DNA from: Betaproteobacteria bacterium
Lineage (GTDB): Bacteria; Pseudomonadota; Gammaproteobacteria; Burkholderiales; CAIKXV01
Assembly (NCBI GenBank): GCA_947458835.1
Contig: CANHBC010000005.1
Span: 1-42,586, forward strand
DNA: 42,586 nucleotides
Direction: 5' to 3'
Positions 32,186 to 40,094 of the stretch are shown piece by piece (positions within the stretch are counted from its first letter, which is position 1; each line of letters starts with the position of its first letter). The notes beneath the pieces are model-generated. The model was not told the origin of the DNA. It ran no database searches and was given only the letters and a program-made list of their open reading frames with translations. The translations under genes and the position numbers were made by a program.

Positions 32186-33261
32186 TGAAGCCGATCGGCC
32201 TGGGCATCATCGGCGCGGGCCGGATCGGCACGCTTCGGGCGCGGCTGGCGGCACGGCATGCGGGCGTGCGCTTCATCGCGGTGTCGGACAGCGATCCCGC
32301 GAATGCGGCGCGCACCGCCGGGCTGTGCGGTGCCGCGCTGCACGGCGTCGATAACGACGCGATCATCGACCATCCCGACGTCGATGCGGTGATCGTGTCC
32401 ACGCCAGAGGGCGAGCACGTCGCGCCGGTGCTGCGCGCGATCGCGGCGGGCAAGTCGGTCCTGGTAGAGAAGCCGGTCGCGCTGACGCTGGCCGATGCGG
32501 ACCGGGTGGTCGCCGCGGCCGAGCGGGCCGGCGTGGACCTGCGCGTGGGCTACAGCCGGCGCTACAAGGACCGCTACCTGATCGCGCGCGAGCAGATCCG
32601 CCAGGGGCGGATCGGGAAGATCCTCGGCGCCACCGCACGGGTCTACAACTCCCGCGCCCAGGCGCTCGCGATGATGGGCCGCAATCCGCATGCGACGCCG
32701 GTGGTCGATGCGCTCACCTACTACGTGGACCTCGTCGGCTGGTTCCTCGACGGCGAACCGCTGCGCGAGGTCTATGCGCGCGGGCAGAAGGGCGTGCTCG
32801 CCGCGGCCGGCCATCGTGCCGACGACGTCGACTTCGCGCTGCTGACCTACGAGCGAGGCACCGTCGCCAACCTCACCGTGAGCTACGCACTGCCGTCGAT
32901 GTATCCGGCGCTAGGCCATGCGGCGCGGGTGGAACTGATCGGCGACCAGGGCGTGATGATCCTGGACGACGACCACACCGACCAGCTGATGTATTCCGAG
33001 AAGGGCATGCCTCACGTGTACCTTCCTGATCACACGGTGAACATGGTGTTCCTGCAGAGCGGAACCCCCGGTGACTGGGCGCTCGGCGAGTTCTGGGGGC
33101 CGATCGCCAACGAGACCCGGGCGTGGATCGACTCGCTCGTGATGGGAGCGCCCTGCGTGCTTCCGGATGCGCGGACCGCGCGGGCGACGCTCGAGGCGAC
33201 GCTCGCGATCGAGGCATCGGTCGCCAGCGGCGCGGCGATCCACCTGCCGGCGGCGGCATGA
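32185..33261 (+). CDS. Gfo/Idh/MocA-family NAD(P)-dependent oxidoreductase
   Basis: This 358-residue protein has an N-terminal Rossmann domain with GIIGAGRIG (residues 7-15) and the family motif EKP (95-97, in VLVEKPVAL), followed by an alpha/beta substrate domain with RRYKDRY and HTVNMVFL. It resembles inositol 2-dehydrogenase-type members, which oxidise polyols or sugar derivatives. No signal peptide is seen, so it is cytoplasmic. It is translationally linked to receptors on both sides (one-base TGATG overlap before, ATGA after). This ties the receptor run to oxidation of a hydroxylated compound. The precise substrate cannot be read from the sequence. Confidence 0.87.
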   Translation: MKPIGLGIIGAGRIGTLRARLAARHAGVRFIAVSDSDPANAARTAGLCGAALHGVDNDAIIDHPDVDAVIVSTPEGEHVAPVLRAIAAGKSVLVEKPVALTLADADRVVAAAERAGVDLRVGYSRRYKDRYLIAREQIRQGRIGKILGATARVYNSRAQALAMMGRNPHATPVVDALTYYVDLVGWFLDGEPLREVYARGQKGVLAAAGHRADDVDFALLTYERGTVANLTVSYALPSMYPALGHAARVELIGDQGVMILDDDHTDQLMYSEKGMPHVYLPDHTVNMVFLQSGTPGDWALGEFWGPIANETRAWIDSLVMGAPCVLPDARTARATLEATLAIEASVASGAAIHLPAAA

Positions 33262-34268
33262 CCCGGAGCAACGCGATGTACACGATGAATGAGTCAGTCT
33301 GCCTGCGCACCACGGCAGCCATTTCCATCGCGGTCGCGGCAACGGCCGCAGCTGCACCGGTCGCGGCGCAGACCGCCTGGCCGTCGAAGCCGGTGCGGAT
33401 GATCGTCGCCTTCGTGCCGGGGGGCGGCACCGACATCGTGGCGCGGATGCTCGCACCGCGCTACGGCGAGGCGCTCGGCCAGACGGTGGTGGTCGACAAT
33501 CGGGGGGGAGCTGGCGGCAACATCGGCACTGAAGTCGCCGCCCGGGCAGCGCCGGATGGCTACACCCTGCTGATGGGCAACGTGGCACCGAACGCGATCA
33601 ACGTGAGCCTCGGTCCGGTGCCGTTCGACCCGGTGAAGGACTTCGCGCCGATCTCCCAGGTGGCGATCACGCCGAACGTGCTGGTCGTGCATCCGTCGCT
33701 GCCGGTGAAGGCGGTGAAGGACCTGCTGGCACTCGCGCGCGCGAAGCCCGGGGCGCTTGCCTTTCCGTCCGCGGGTAACGGCACGTCCTCGCACCTGGCC
33801 GGCGAACTGCTCAAGAACCTGGCGAAGATCGACATGCTGCACGTGCCGTACAAGGGCGGCGGCGCGGCGCTTGCCGACCTGATGGGCGGGCAGGTGCAGC
33901 TCATGTTCGCGACCACGCCCGCGGCGATGCCGCAGGTGAAGGCTGGCCGGCTGCGCGCGGTGGCCGTCACCACGCGGGTCCGCTCCCAGGCGCTTCCCGA
34001 CCTGCCGACGATGATCGAGGCTGGCGTCCCCGGCTACGAGGCTGCGACGTGGTACGGGCTGCTTGCGCCGGCGGCGACGCCGCGCGCGGTGGTCGAGCGG
34101 ATGCATGCGGAGACGGTGAAGATCCTCTCGCAACCGGACATGCGGGAGAAACTGGTCGCGCAGGGCTTTGAACCGGTGGGCAGTTCACCAGCGGAGTTCG
34201 CGCAATACATCCAGGCGCAGATCGAGACCTGGGCGAAAGTGATACGCGCGGCTGGACTGAAGTCGTAG
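33258..34268 (+). CDS. Bug-family (TctC) periplasmic solute receptor
   Basis: This 336-residue receptor starts with ATG at 33258, overlapping the previous stop; internal ATGs at residues 7 and 10 are alternatives. The signal probably ends VAA before QTAW (residue 37). Loops AFVPGGGTDIVAR, DNRGGAGGNIG and AAPDGYT are present; DNRGGAGG is a small change from DNRPGAGG. It lacks the paired cysteines of the two receptors upstream. It ends the receptor run, and a strong hairpin follows. Membrane subunits are absent, as for the others. Confidence 0.88.
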   Translation: MTRSNAMYTMNESVCLRTTAAISIAVAATAAAAPVAAQTAWPSKPVRMIVAFVPGGGTDIVARMLAPRYGEALGQTVVVDNRGGAGGNIGTEVAARAAPDGYTLLMGNVAPNAINVSLGPVPFDPVKDFAPISQVAITPNVLVVHPSLPVKAVKDLLALARAKPGALAFPSAGNGTSSHLAGELLKNLAKIDMLHVPYKGGGAALADLMGGQVQLMFATTPAAMPQVKAGRLRAVAVTTRVRSQALPDLPTMIEAGVPGYEAATWYGLLAPAATPRAVVERMHAETVKILSQPDMREKLVAQGFEPVGSSPAEFAQYIQAQIETWAKVIRAAGLKS

Positions 34269-34301
34269 GCCGCGCCGCGCGGTGGCTGCGGGGGCGGCAC
34301 G

Positions 34302-34321
34302 CGCGGGGCGCTGGCCCCGCG
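34302..34321. terminator. Terminator hairpin after the receptor run
   Basis: CGCGGGGC (34302-34309) and GCCCCGCG (34314-34321) are perfectly complementary with the loop GCTG. It lies 34 bases past the last receptor stop and 26 bases before the stop of the convergent DUF1993 gene. Only TT follows, so it is a strong hairpin without a T-run. Confidence 0.52.
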
Positions 34322-34346
34322 TTGACCACCCGCGGCAGTGCGTCGC

Positions 34347-34853
34347 CTATCCCCGTCCGATGAAGTCGCCCTTGCCGACCGCCACCCCGTTGTGTCGCAG
34401 CAGGTTGTATGCGGTCGTATAGTGAAAGAAGAAGTTCGGCAGGATGAAGCCGAGCAGGTAGGCCTGGCCCTTCATGTCGATCGGGTACTTGCCCATCATG
34501 TACGACACCTGCCGATCCTCGCTGCCGTCGATCTGGCCCGGGGTGAACGTCTCGATGTAGGCGATGGTCTTCTCGACGCGCGCCTTCAGTTCGGCGAAGG
34601 TCTGCTCGGTGTCCTCGAACCTCGGCGGCTCGACGCCGGCCAGGCGTGCGACGCCGGACTTGGCGAAGTCGGCGGCGACCTGCACCTGCTTCGCAAAGGC
34701 GAACATGTCGGGGAACAGGCGGGCCTGCAGCATCGCCGATTCGGTGATGTTGCAGGCTGCGCAGTGCGCCGCGGCCTTGTCGAGGATCGCGGCCAATGCG
34801 GTGAGGCTGCGCTTGAGGACGGGTGCCGAGGCGGCATGCATCGAGATCGTCAT
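34347..34853 (-). CDS. DUF1993-family protein
   Basis: This 168-residue protein matches DUF1993, a four-helix-bundle family related to DinB-like proteins, with the conserved opening MTISMHAASAPVLKRSL and the tail LPNFFFHYTTAYNLLRHNG. There is a possible metal-binding histidine near the end. No signal peptide or membrane segment is visible. The ATG at 34853 is preceded by AAGGAGCC 8-15 bases upstream, with a possible TATACT -10 element further on. The function is unknown. It is divergent from the TrmH gene. Confidence 0.85.
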   Translation of the reverse strand: MTISMHAASAPVLKRSLTALAAILDKAAAHCAACNITESAMLQARLFPDMFAFAKQVQVAADFAKSGVARLAGVEPPRFEDTEQTFAELKARVEKTIAYIETFTPGQIDGSEDRQVSYMMGKYPIDMKGQAYLLGFILPNFFFHYTTAYNLLRHNGVAVGKGDFIGRG

Positions 34854-34884
34854 GGTGGCGATGGCTCCTTGGGTTCGGTGCGAC

Positions 34885-34890
34885 AGTATA
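34885..34890 (-). promoter_or_regulatory. Possible -10 element for the DUF1993 gene
   Basis: On the minus strand TATACT (34890 to 34885) matches five of six -10 consensus bases and lies 31 bases before the ATG. No good -35 is seen at the expected distance. Confidence 0.32.
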
Positions 34891-34953
34891 GGCGTGCCCT
34901 GGCGGGCCCTGTAGCCGACGCACGCGGGGCAGTCGGGTTACCATGCCCCCTCG

Positions 34954-35793
34954 ATGGGCGACGTCATCCAGATCACTTCGCGGTCCAACCCGACCTTCCA
35001 GCGCCTGCGCCGACTGGCCACCGATGCGCGCGAGCGCAGCCGGGTCAACCGGACCCTGCTCGAGGGCGACCACCTGGTCGGCGCCTGGCTGGGGCAGGGG
35101 CATCCGTTGGTGACGCTGGCGGTGGACATGGCCGTGATCGAATCGCCGGCACGCTGGCCCGGCGCGACCCGGGTGCTCGACGAAGCCGGGCTGCTCGGCC
35201 TCGAGGTGCTTGCCTTTCCCGCTGCGCTGCTTGACCAGTTGTCCGGGCTGGAGTCGCCGTCGCGGCTGCTGGCCGAGGTCATGCCGCGCGAGGGCAGCAT
35301 CGAGGCGATGCAGGGCGAGGACGTGGTGCTGCTCGACCGGCTGCAGGACCCCGGCAACGTCGGCGCGATCCTGCGCACCTGTGCAGCGGCGGGCGTGCGC
35401 CATGCCGTCGCCGGACCCGGGTCAGCGGCCTTCTGGTCGCCCAAGGTACTTCGCTCGGCCATGGGCGCGCATGCGCTGCTCAATCTCGCGGCGGTCGACG
35501 ACCTGGCCGCTTGTTGCCGGGCGCTGGGTGTGCCCGTGTACGGCACCTCCTCCCATGCCGTCGGCACGATCGATGCGATCGACCTGCGGCCGCGCTGCGC
35601 CTGGGTGTTCGGTCACGAGGGCGCGGGGCTGGGGGCTGATGTGGCCGCTGCGGTGGCCGAATGCGGAGCGCTGGTGGCGATCGACCAGGCGCCCGGGGTG
35701 GAGTCCCTGAACGTGGCGGCGGCCGCGGCGGTGTGTCTGTTCGAGATGCGCCGCCAGCGGCGGGCGGCGGGCGGGGCGGTCGCTGCCTGCTAG
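34954..35793 (+). CDS. SpoU/TrmH-family RNA 2'-O-methyltransferase
   Basis: This 279-residue protein carries the three SPOUT motifs: motif 1 with N135 and R141 (DPGNVGAILRT), motif 2 FGHEGAGL (219-226) and motif 3 SLNVAAAAAV (251-260), which form the knotted SAM site. Residues 1-100 form the extra N-terminal substrate-binding domain (ITSRSNPTFQRLRRLA, NRTLLEGDHLV), typical of rRNA guanosine or uridine 2'-O-methyltransferases such as RlmB-like enzymes. It is cytoplasmic. The target base cannot be told from the sequence. The gene stands alone between DUF1993 and the tartrate-dehydratase-like gene. Confidence 0.9.
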   Translation: MGDVIQITSRSNPTFQRLRRLATDARERSRVNRTLLEGDHLVGAWLGQGHPLVTLAVDMAVIESPARWPGATRVLDEAGLLGLEVLAFPAALLDQLSGLESPSRLLAEVMPREGSIEAMQGEDVVLLDRLQDPGNVGAILRTCAAAGVRHAVAGPGSAAFWSPKVLRSAMGAHALLNLAAVDDLAACCRALGVPVYGTSSHAVGTIDAIDLRPRCAWVFGHEGAGLGADVAAAVAECGALVAIDQAPGVESLNVAAAAAVCLFEMRRQRRAAGGAVAAC

Positions 35794-35824
35794 ACTCGGC
35801 GCACCACGCTCAGGGGTACAGATC

Positions 35825-36988
35825 ATGCGCATCACCGACATCCGCGAAGTTGCCGTGCCGCTCAAGTCCAGCCTGCGCAACGCGGTGTTCGACTTCAGCG
35901 AGATGACCACCTCCGTGGTCGCGGTGCATACCGACCAGGTCCGTGATGGCCGCCCGGTCGTCGGCTACGCGTTCAATTCGACCGGTCGCTACGCCTGTGG
36001 CGCGCAGATGCGCGACCGATTCATCCCGCGCATCCTGAAAGCCGATCCCGGATCGCTGCTCGATGCCACCGGACGGAACATCGATCCTGCCCGAGTGCTG
36101 GCGGCGATGATGCAGCGCGAGAAGCCGGGCGGGCATACCGAACGTTCGGTGGCGATCGGCACCATCGAGGTGGCGGTCTGGGATGCGGTCGCGAAGATCG
36201 AGGAAAAACCGCTGTACCGCGTGCTGGCCGAGCGCTACAGCGGCGGGCAGGTGCCCGACCGCATCCCGTGCTACGTCGGCGGCGGATGGTACGAGCCGGG
36301 CAAGGGCATTCCGGAACTGCTCGACGAGATCCGATCCAAGTTCGACCAGGGCTACGACGTCATGAAGATCAAGGTCGGAGGCGCGCCGATCGAGGAAGAC
36401 ATCCGCCGTGTCGAGGCCGCCCTCGAACTGGTCGGCGATTCGAAGCGGCTGGCCGTCGACGCCAATGCCGGCTTCGACCGCGTCCGTTCGCTGGCCTATG
36501 CGCGTGCGTTCGGCCGCTACCAGCTCAAGTGGTTCGAAGAGCCGACCGATCCGCTCGACTATGCGCTGCTGTCGGAATTCTCGGCGACCTACGGCGCGCC
36601 GATCGGTACCGGGGAGAACCTGTTCTCGACCCAGGACATCGAGAACCTCATCCGCTTCGGTGGCCTGCAGCCGTCGCGCGACTTCATCCAGATCGACGTG
36701 CCGCAGAGCTACGGGATCGTGCAGTTCTCGCGCACCCTCGAGATGATGCAGCGGCATGGCTGGACACGCAGCCGGGTGTTTCCGCACGGCGGCAACCAGA
36801 TGACGCTACACGTGGTCGCCGGCTTCGGGCTGGGCGGTTGCGAAGCCTACCCCGGCGTGTTCGGTGCCTTCGCCGGCTTCGCCGACGACGCGAAGGTCGA
36901 TGGCGGCTGGCTGCGACTGCCCGACCGTCCCGGCATCGGCTTCGAAGCGCAGGATGCGCTCTATGCCCTGATGAAGGCGATCGACTGA
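35825..36988 (+). CDS. D-tartrate dehydratase-like enolase-superfamily enzyme
   Basis: This 387-residue enzyme is a mandelate racemase-type enolase. Acid-base residues are K183 in KIKVGG and H321 in FPHGGNQ. Magnesium ligands are D212 (AVDANAG), E238 (WFEEPTD) and E264 (GTGENLF). Text such as MMQREKPGGHTERS, YVGGGWYEPGKG and GIGFEAQDALY follows the D-tartrate dehydratase described from Bradyrhizobium very closely, with only small shifts in numbering. That enzyme removes water from D-tartrate to give oxaloacetate. Related sugar-acid dehydratases cannot be excluded. A TAGACT that overlaps the upstream stop may be a -10. It is tail to tail with the patatin gene. Confidence 0.85.
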   Translation: MRITDIREVAVPLKSSLRNAVFDFSEMTTSVVAVHTDQVRDGRPVVGYAFNSTGRYACGAQMRDRFIPRILKADPGSLLDATGRNIDPARVLAAMMQREKPGGHTERSVAIGTIEVAVWDAVAKIEEKPLYRVLAERYSGGQVPDRIPCYVGGGWYEPGKGIPELLDEIRSKFDQGYDVMKIKVGGAPIEEDIRRVEAALELVGDSKRLAVDANAGFDRVRSLAYARAFGRYQLKWFEEPTDPLDYALLSEFSATYGAPIGTGENLFSTQDIENLIRFGGLQPSRDFIQIDVPQSYGIVQFSRTLEMMQRHGWTRSRVFPHGGNQMTLHVVAGFGLGGCEAYPGVFGAFAGFADDAKVDGGWLRLPDRPGIGFEAQDALYALMKAID

Positions 36989-37001
36989 ACCGCTGCGGTT
37001 C
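36987..37001. terminator. Short hairpin between convergent genes
   Basis: GAACCG (36987-36992) and CGGTTC (36996-37001) pair with a three-base loop in the 18-base gap between two converging genes; the left arm overlaps the stop codon. It could act in both directions, but no T-run is present. Confidence 0.4.
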
Positions 37002-37006
37002 GCAAC

Positions 37007-38056
37007 CTAGAGGAAGCGCTCGCGGATATCGGTTGAGGACTCGACGCCGATCCGGTCGTAGTGCTCGTCCAGGAAGGCCTGGCCGCGCGCGCGGCCGAGG
37101 TCGCGCAGCCAGCACAGGAACGACCATTCCGCGTTGAGCTTGGAGGAGGTGGAGAGCCGGCGCATCTGGTCCTCGGCATCGACCGTATGGATGCGCATCT
37201 TGCGCAGGCGGCCGCCGTCGGTGAACCCCTTGTCGACCAGGTCGCCGACGAACTGTATCGCGCGCATCTCGCGCATCAGGTTCGAGTTGAACGAGATCTC
37301 GTTGATCCGGTCGAAGATCCCGGTCGCCGTGCGCGGCACCTCGGCCATGCGGATCGGGTTGATCATCACCAGCAGGATGTCCTGGGACGTCGATTCGTAG
37401 AAGAGCGGATACAGCGGTGGGTTGCCCATGTAGCCGCCGTCCCAGAAGTGCTCGCCCTCGATCTCGACCGCCTGGTAAAGGAACGGCAGGCAGGCGGAGG
37501 CAAGCACCCGTTCGGCGGTCATCTCGTGCGTGCGGAATACCTTGATCCGCCCGGTGTTGACGTTCGTCGCGCAGGTGAACAGCCTGATCTGGTCGTTGGT
37601 CCGGATGCGCCGGAAGTCGATCTGGTCGTGCAGGATGTCGCGCAGCGGGTTGAAGTTCGCCGGGTTGAGCTGGTAGGGCGATGCCACCCGGGTCAGCGCA
37701 TCGAACCACTGGAACGTCGGCGAGTAGTCGAGGTTGCCGACCGACATCCAGCGGTCGAGCGGCGAGGGCGTGACCGGCGAGAAGAGTGCCGCCTCGGACA
37801 CCGCGCGCCAGAACCGCTCCAGGGCCGCGCGTGCACCGTCTCGCCCGCCGACGACCAGGCCGTGCGCGGTGATCGCGGCGTTCATCGCCCCGGCGCTGGT
37901 GCCCACCAGTGCCTCGACCGTGATCCGGCCGTCTTCCAGCAGCCGGTCGATGACGCCCCAGGTGAATGCCCCGTGCGCGCCGCCGCCCTGCAGCGCGAGG
38001 TTGACGACCTTCGCGGCGCCGGGTTGCCCGGTCTCCTGCGACGGATGGGCCGTCAT
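37007..38056 (-). CDS. Patatin-like phospholipase (RssA type)
   Basis: This 349-residue protein has the patatin catalytic dyad: S54 in GTSAG (52-56) and D206 in DGG (WDGGYMG). The oxyanion loop is GGGAHG (24-29). The C-terminal part after residue 230 has INPIRMAEVPRT and a conserved RAIQFVGDL helix that is common among proteobacterial members. No signal peptide is seen, so it is cytoplasmic or peripheral. It is predicted to hydrolyse acyl chains from lipids; the target is unknown. It lies 9 bases after the dehydrogenase gene in the same direction, so the two are probably cotranscribed. Confidence 0.88.
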   Translation of the reverse strand: MTAHPSQETGQPGAAKVVNLALQGGGAHGAFTWGVIDRLLEDGRITVEALVGTSAGAMNAAITAHGLVVGGRDGARAALERFWRAVSEAALFSPVTPSPLDRWMSVGNLDYSPTFQWFDALTRVASPYQLNPANFNPLRDILHDQIDFRRIRTNDQIRLFTCATNVNTGRIKVFRTHEMTAERVLASACLPFLYQAVEIEGEHFWDGGYMGNPPLYPLFYESTSQDILLVMINPIRMAEVPRTATGIFDRINEISFNSNLMREMRAIQFVGDLVDKGFTDGGRLRKMRIHTVDAEDQMRRLSTSSKLNAEWSFLCWLRDLGRARGQAFLDEHYDRIGVESSTDIRERFL

Positions 38057-38065
38057 CGGTCGTCC

Positions 38066-38980
38066 TCAGCCGCGCCCGAGCAGGTCGAGGTAGCGGTCGA
38101 TCGCGGTGTGGTGCACCGAGGTGTCCTGGGCGGCGTCGAGCCTGCGCTCGGCCTCGTTCCAGACCTCGACCACGGTGCCGGCGAGCGCGGTCTCCATGCC
38201 GGTGGCCTGCGCCACCTCGAGCGCGGTGCGCAGGTCCTTGGCCATCAGCGCGAGCCCGAAGCCGTCGGCATAGCTGCCCGACAGCACGAACGGCTTCATC
38301 TTCACCAGGGTGCTGTTGTTCACGCCGGTGGAGGCATTGATGATGTCGACGATGGTCGCTGGTTCGAGGCCGAAGCGTGCGCCCGCGCGCACCGCCTCGC
38401 AGGCAGCCAGCAGGCCGGCCGCCGACACGTAGTTGTTGAGCGCCTTGATCGCATGGCCTGCGCCGAGGCCACCGGCCAGCATCGGCTTTCCCATCGGCGC
38501 GAACACCGGCGCCAGCCGCTCGACCACCTCCGGGTCGCCGCCGACCATGATCGCCAGCGTGCCGTCGACCGCTCGCCGCACGCCGCCGGACACCGGTGCA
38601 TCGACCAGCCGGATGCCGCGCGCGGCCAGCACCTCGCCCAGTTCGCGCGTGCCCACCGGCGACGACGAGCTCATGTCGACCACGATCGCGTCCTTGGCCA
38701 GGGTGCCTGCCACGCCGCCGGTGCCGTCTCCGGATTCGCCGAGCAGCACCTTTCGCACCGTGCGGCCGTCGGGCAGCATCGTGATCACCACGTCGCTGCG
38801 CGCGCCGAGGTCGGACAGCGAGGCCGCGGCCTGCTGGCCGAGTTCCGTGGCCAGTGCCTCGGTGCGCGCGCGGTCCAGGTCCAGCAGCAGCAGGCGGTGG
38901 CCTGCACCGGCCAGTCGTGCCGTCATCGGGCGTCCCATGTTGCCCAGCCCGATGAATCCGATCGTCAAGCCTTCCGTCAT
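38066..38980 (-). CDS. Beta-hydroxyacid dehydrogenase (3-hydroxyisobutyrate dehydrogenase family)
   Basis: This 304-residue enzyme has the NAD-binding loop GFIGLGNMG (8-16), the substrate motif DAPVSGG (127-133) and the catalytic lysine K179 in GHAIKALNNYVS. These are the marks of 3-hydroxyisobutyrate, tartronate-semialdehyde and L-threonate dehydrogenases. With otnK and otnC in the window an LtnD-like role on threonate is possible, but the gene is 9 kb away from otnC and on the other strand. There is a good ribosome site (AGGAGG) before the ATG at 38980. It is followed by the patatin gene. Confidence 0.87.
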   Translation of the reverse strand: MTEGLTIGFIGLGNMGRPMTARLAGAGHRLLLLDLDRARTEALATELGQQAAASLSDLGARSDVVITMLPDGRTVRKVLLGESGDGTGGVAGTLAKDAIVVDMSSSSPVGTRELGEVLAARGIRLVDAPVSGGVRRAVDGTLAIMVGGDPEVVERLAPVFAPMGKPMLAGGLGAGHAIKALNNYVSAAGLLAACEAVRAGARFGLEPATIVDIINASTGVNNSTLVKMKPFVLSGSYADGFGLALMAKDLRTALEVAQATGMETALAGTVVEVWNEAERRLDAAQDTSVHHTAIDRYLDLLGRG

Positions 38981-39018
38981 GTTTCCTCCTGTGTGTGCCG
39001 CGCGGCGTACGCTGGCGT

Positions 39019-39996
39019 TCAGCGGCCGGTCGGGCCGCTGCCGAAGGGCAGCGGTGTGCCGAGGCCGCGGGCGATGGCAAGGTCCAGCACCCGGCGGCCG
39101 GTGTAGAGGTCCTGCAGTGCCATGCCGTGCGATTCGTACAGCGTGACCTGCGCCGGCGCGGTCCGCCCCGGATGGCGGCCGATCATCACGTCGCCCAGCG
39201 TCGGGATGTTCTCCCAGTAGAGCAGGCCGGCCTCGAAGGCCGGCAACAGGTCGCCGCTCTCTCCGGCAGCGACCTCGACCGAATCCACGACGACCACGTC
39301 GGCGCGCTTCACGGTGGCGAGGTCGATCTCGCGCCGGTTGAGCGCATTGGCGCCGGTGGCGGCGATGAACTGGCCGGGCTCGATCCAGCGGCCGTCGAAC
39401 AGCGGCTCGTCCGCTCGCGTCATGGTGACGATGATGTCCGAGCCGCGGACGGTCTCCTCGCGCGAGGCCGCCGGCCGCACCCTGGCCGCGACCTTGTCCG
39501 ACAGCTCCGCGCAGAACGCCTCGACGCGCCCGACATCGCGACCGAACACCTTGACTTCGCGGATCTCGCGTACCGCGCACACCGCCTCGAGCTGCGTCTT
39601 TGCATGCTGCCCCGACCCGAACAGGCCGAGCACCGAGGACTCCGGCCGCGACAGCACCTTCGCTGCCGCGCCGGTCGCCGCGCCGGTGCGCATGCGGCCC
39701 ATCCAGTCCGCCTCCAGGATCGCGTCCAGGCTGCCCTGCTCATGGTCGAGCAGGTGGACCAGGAAGCTGCGTGACCGGCCAGGCCGAACGTAGTAGGCCT
39801 TGTAGCCGATCGTGTTGATCGCCGGTGCCGCACCCTGGACGACGTGCAGGTGCCCGCCAGGCTGTCGGGTGCGCCGCCGCGGGATGTCGAACGCCTTGCC
39901 GTTCGCGCGGTCGACGAACGCCCGTTCGACGCATTCGATCGCAATCGGCATCGTCAGCACCGACCGGATGTCGGCTTCGCTCAGGTACGTGGCCAT
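39019..39996 (-). CDS. Ornithine cyclodeaminase/mu-crystallin-family protein
   Basis: This 325-residue protein has the family's NAD-binding signature GSGQHAKTQLEAV and the N-terminal substrate part YLSEADIRSVLTM. The active-site lysine and arginine are expected near GYKAYYVRPGR and MRTGAATGAAA. Many members are not cyclodeaminases but reduce imines or ketimines, or make opine-like or alanine products, so the substrate is unclear. GAGGAG precedes the ATG at 39996. It heads the minus-strand unit with the dehydrogenase and patatin, 38 bases before the dehydrogenase. Confidence 0.87.
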   Translation of the reverse strand: MATYLSEADIRSVLTMPIAIECVERAFVDRANGKAFDIPRRRTRQPGGHLHVVQGAAPAINTIGYKAYYVRPGRSRSFLVHLLDHEQGSLDAILEADWMGRMRTGAATGAAAKVLSRPESSVLGLFGSGQHAKTQLEAVCAVREIREVKVFGRDVGRVEAFCAELSDKVAARVRPAASREETVRGSDIIVTMTRADEPLFDGRWIEPGQFIAATGANALNRREIDLATVKRADVVVVDSVEVAAGESGDLLPAFEAGLLYWENIPTLGDVMIGRHPGRTAPAQVTLYESHGMALQDLYTGRRVLDLAIARGLGTPLPFGSGPTGR

Positions 39997-40094
39997 GGGA
40001 TCTCCTCGTTGCCGCGGACGATACCACCGGTACGGCAATCCACTAAACTCCGGGCCATGGAGAAAGCCTCGATCGCCCGCGCCGGGAGCCGGGC

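Noticed and set aside
36684-39080. 798-codon minus-strand frame spanning the patatin and dehydrogenase genes
   Set aside because: It is a second frame on the same strand as two well-supported genes, and reads as Arg/Ala/Gly-rich text.
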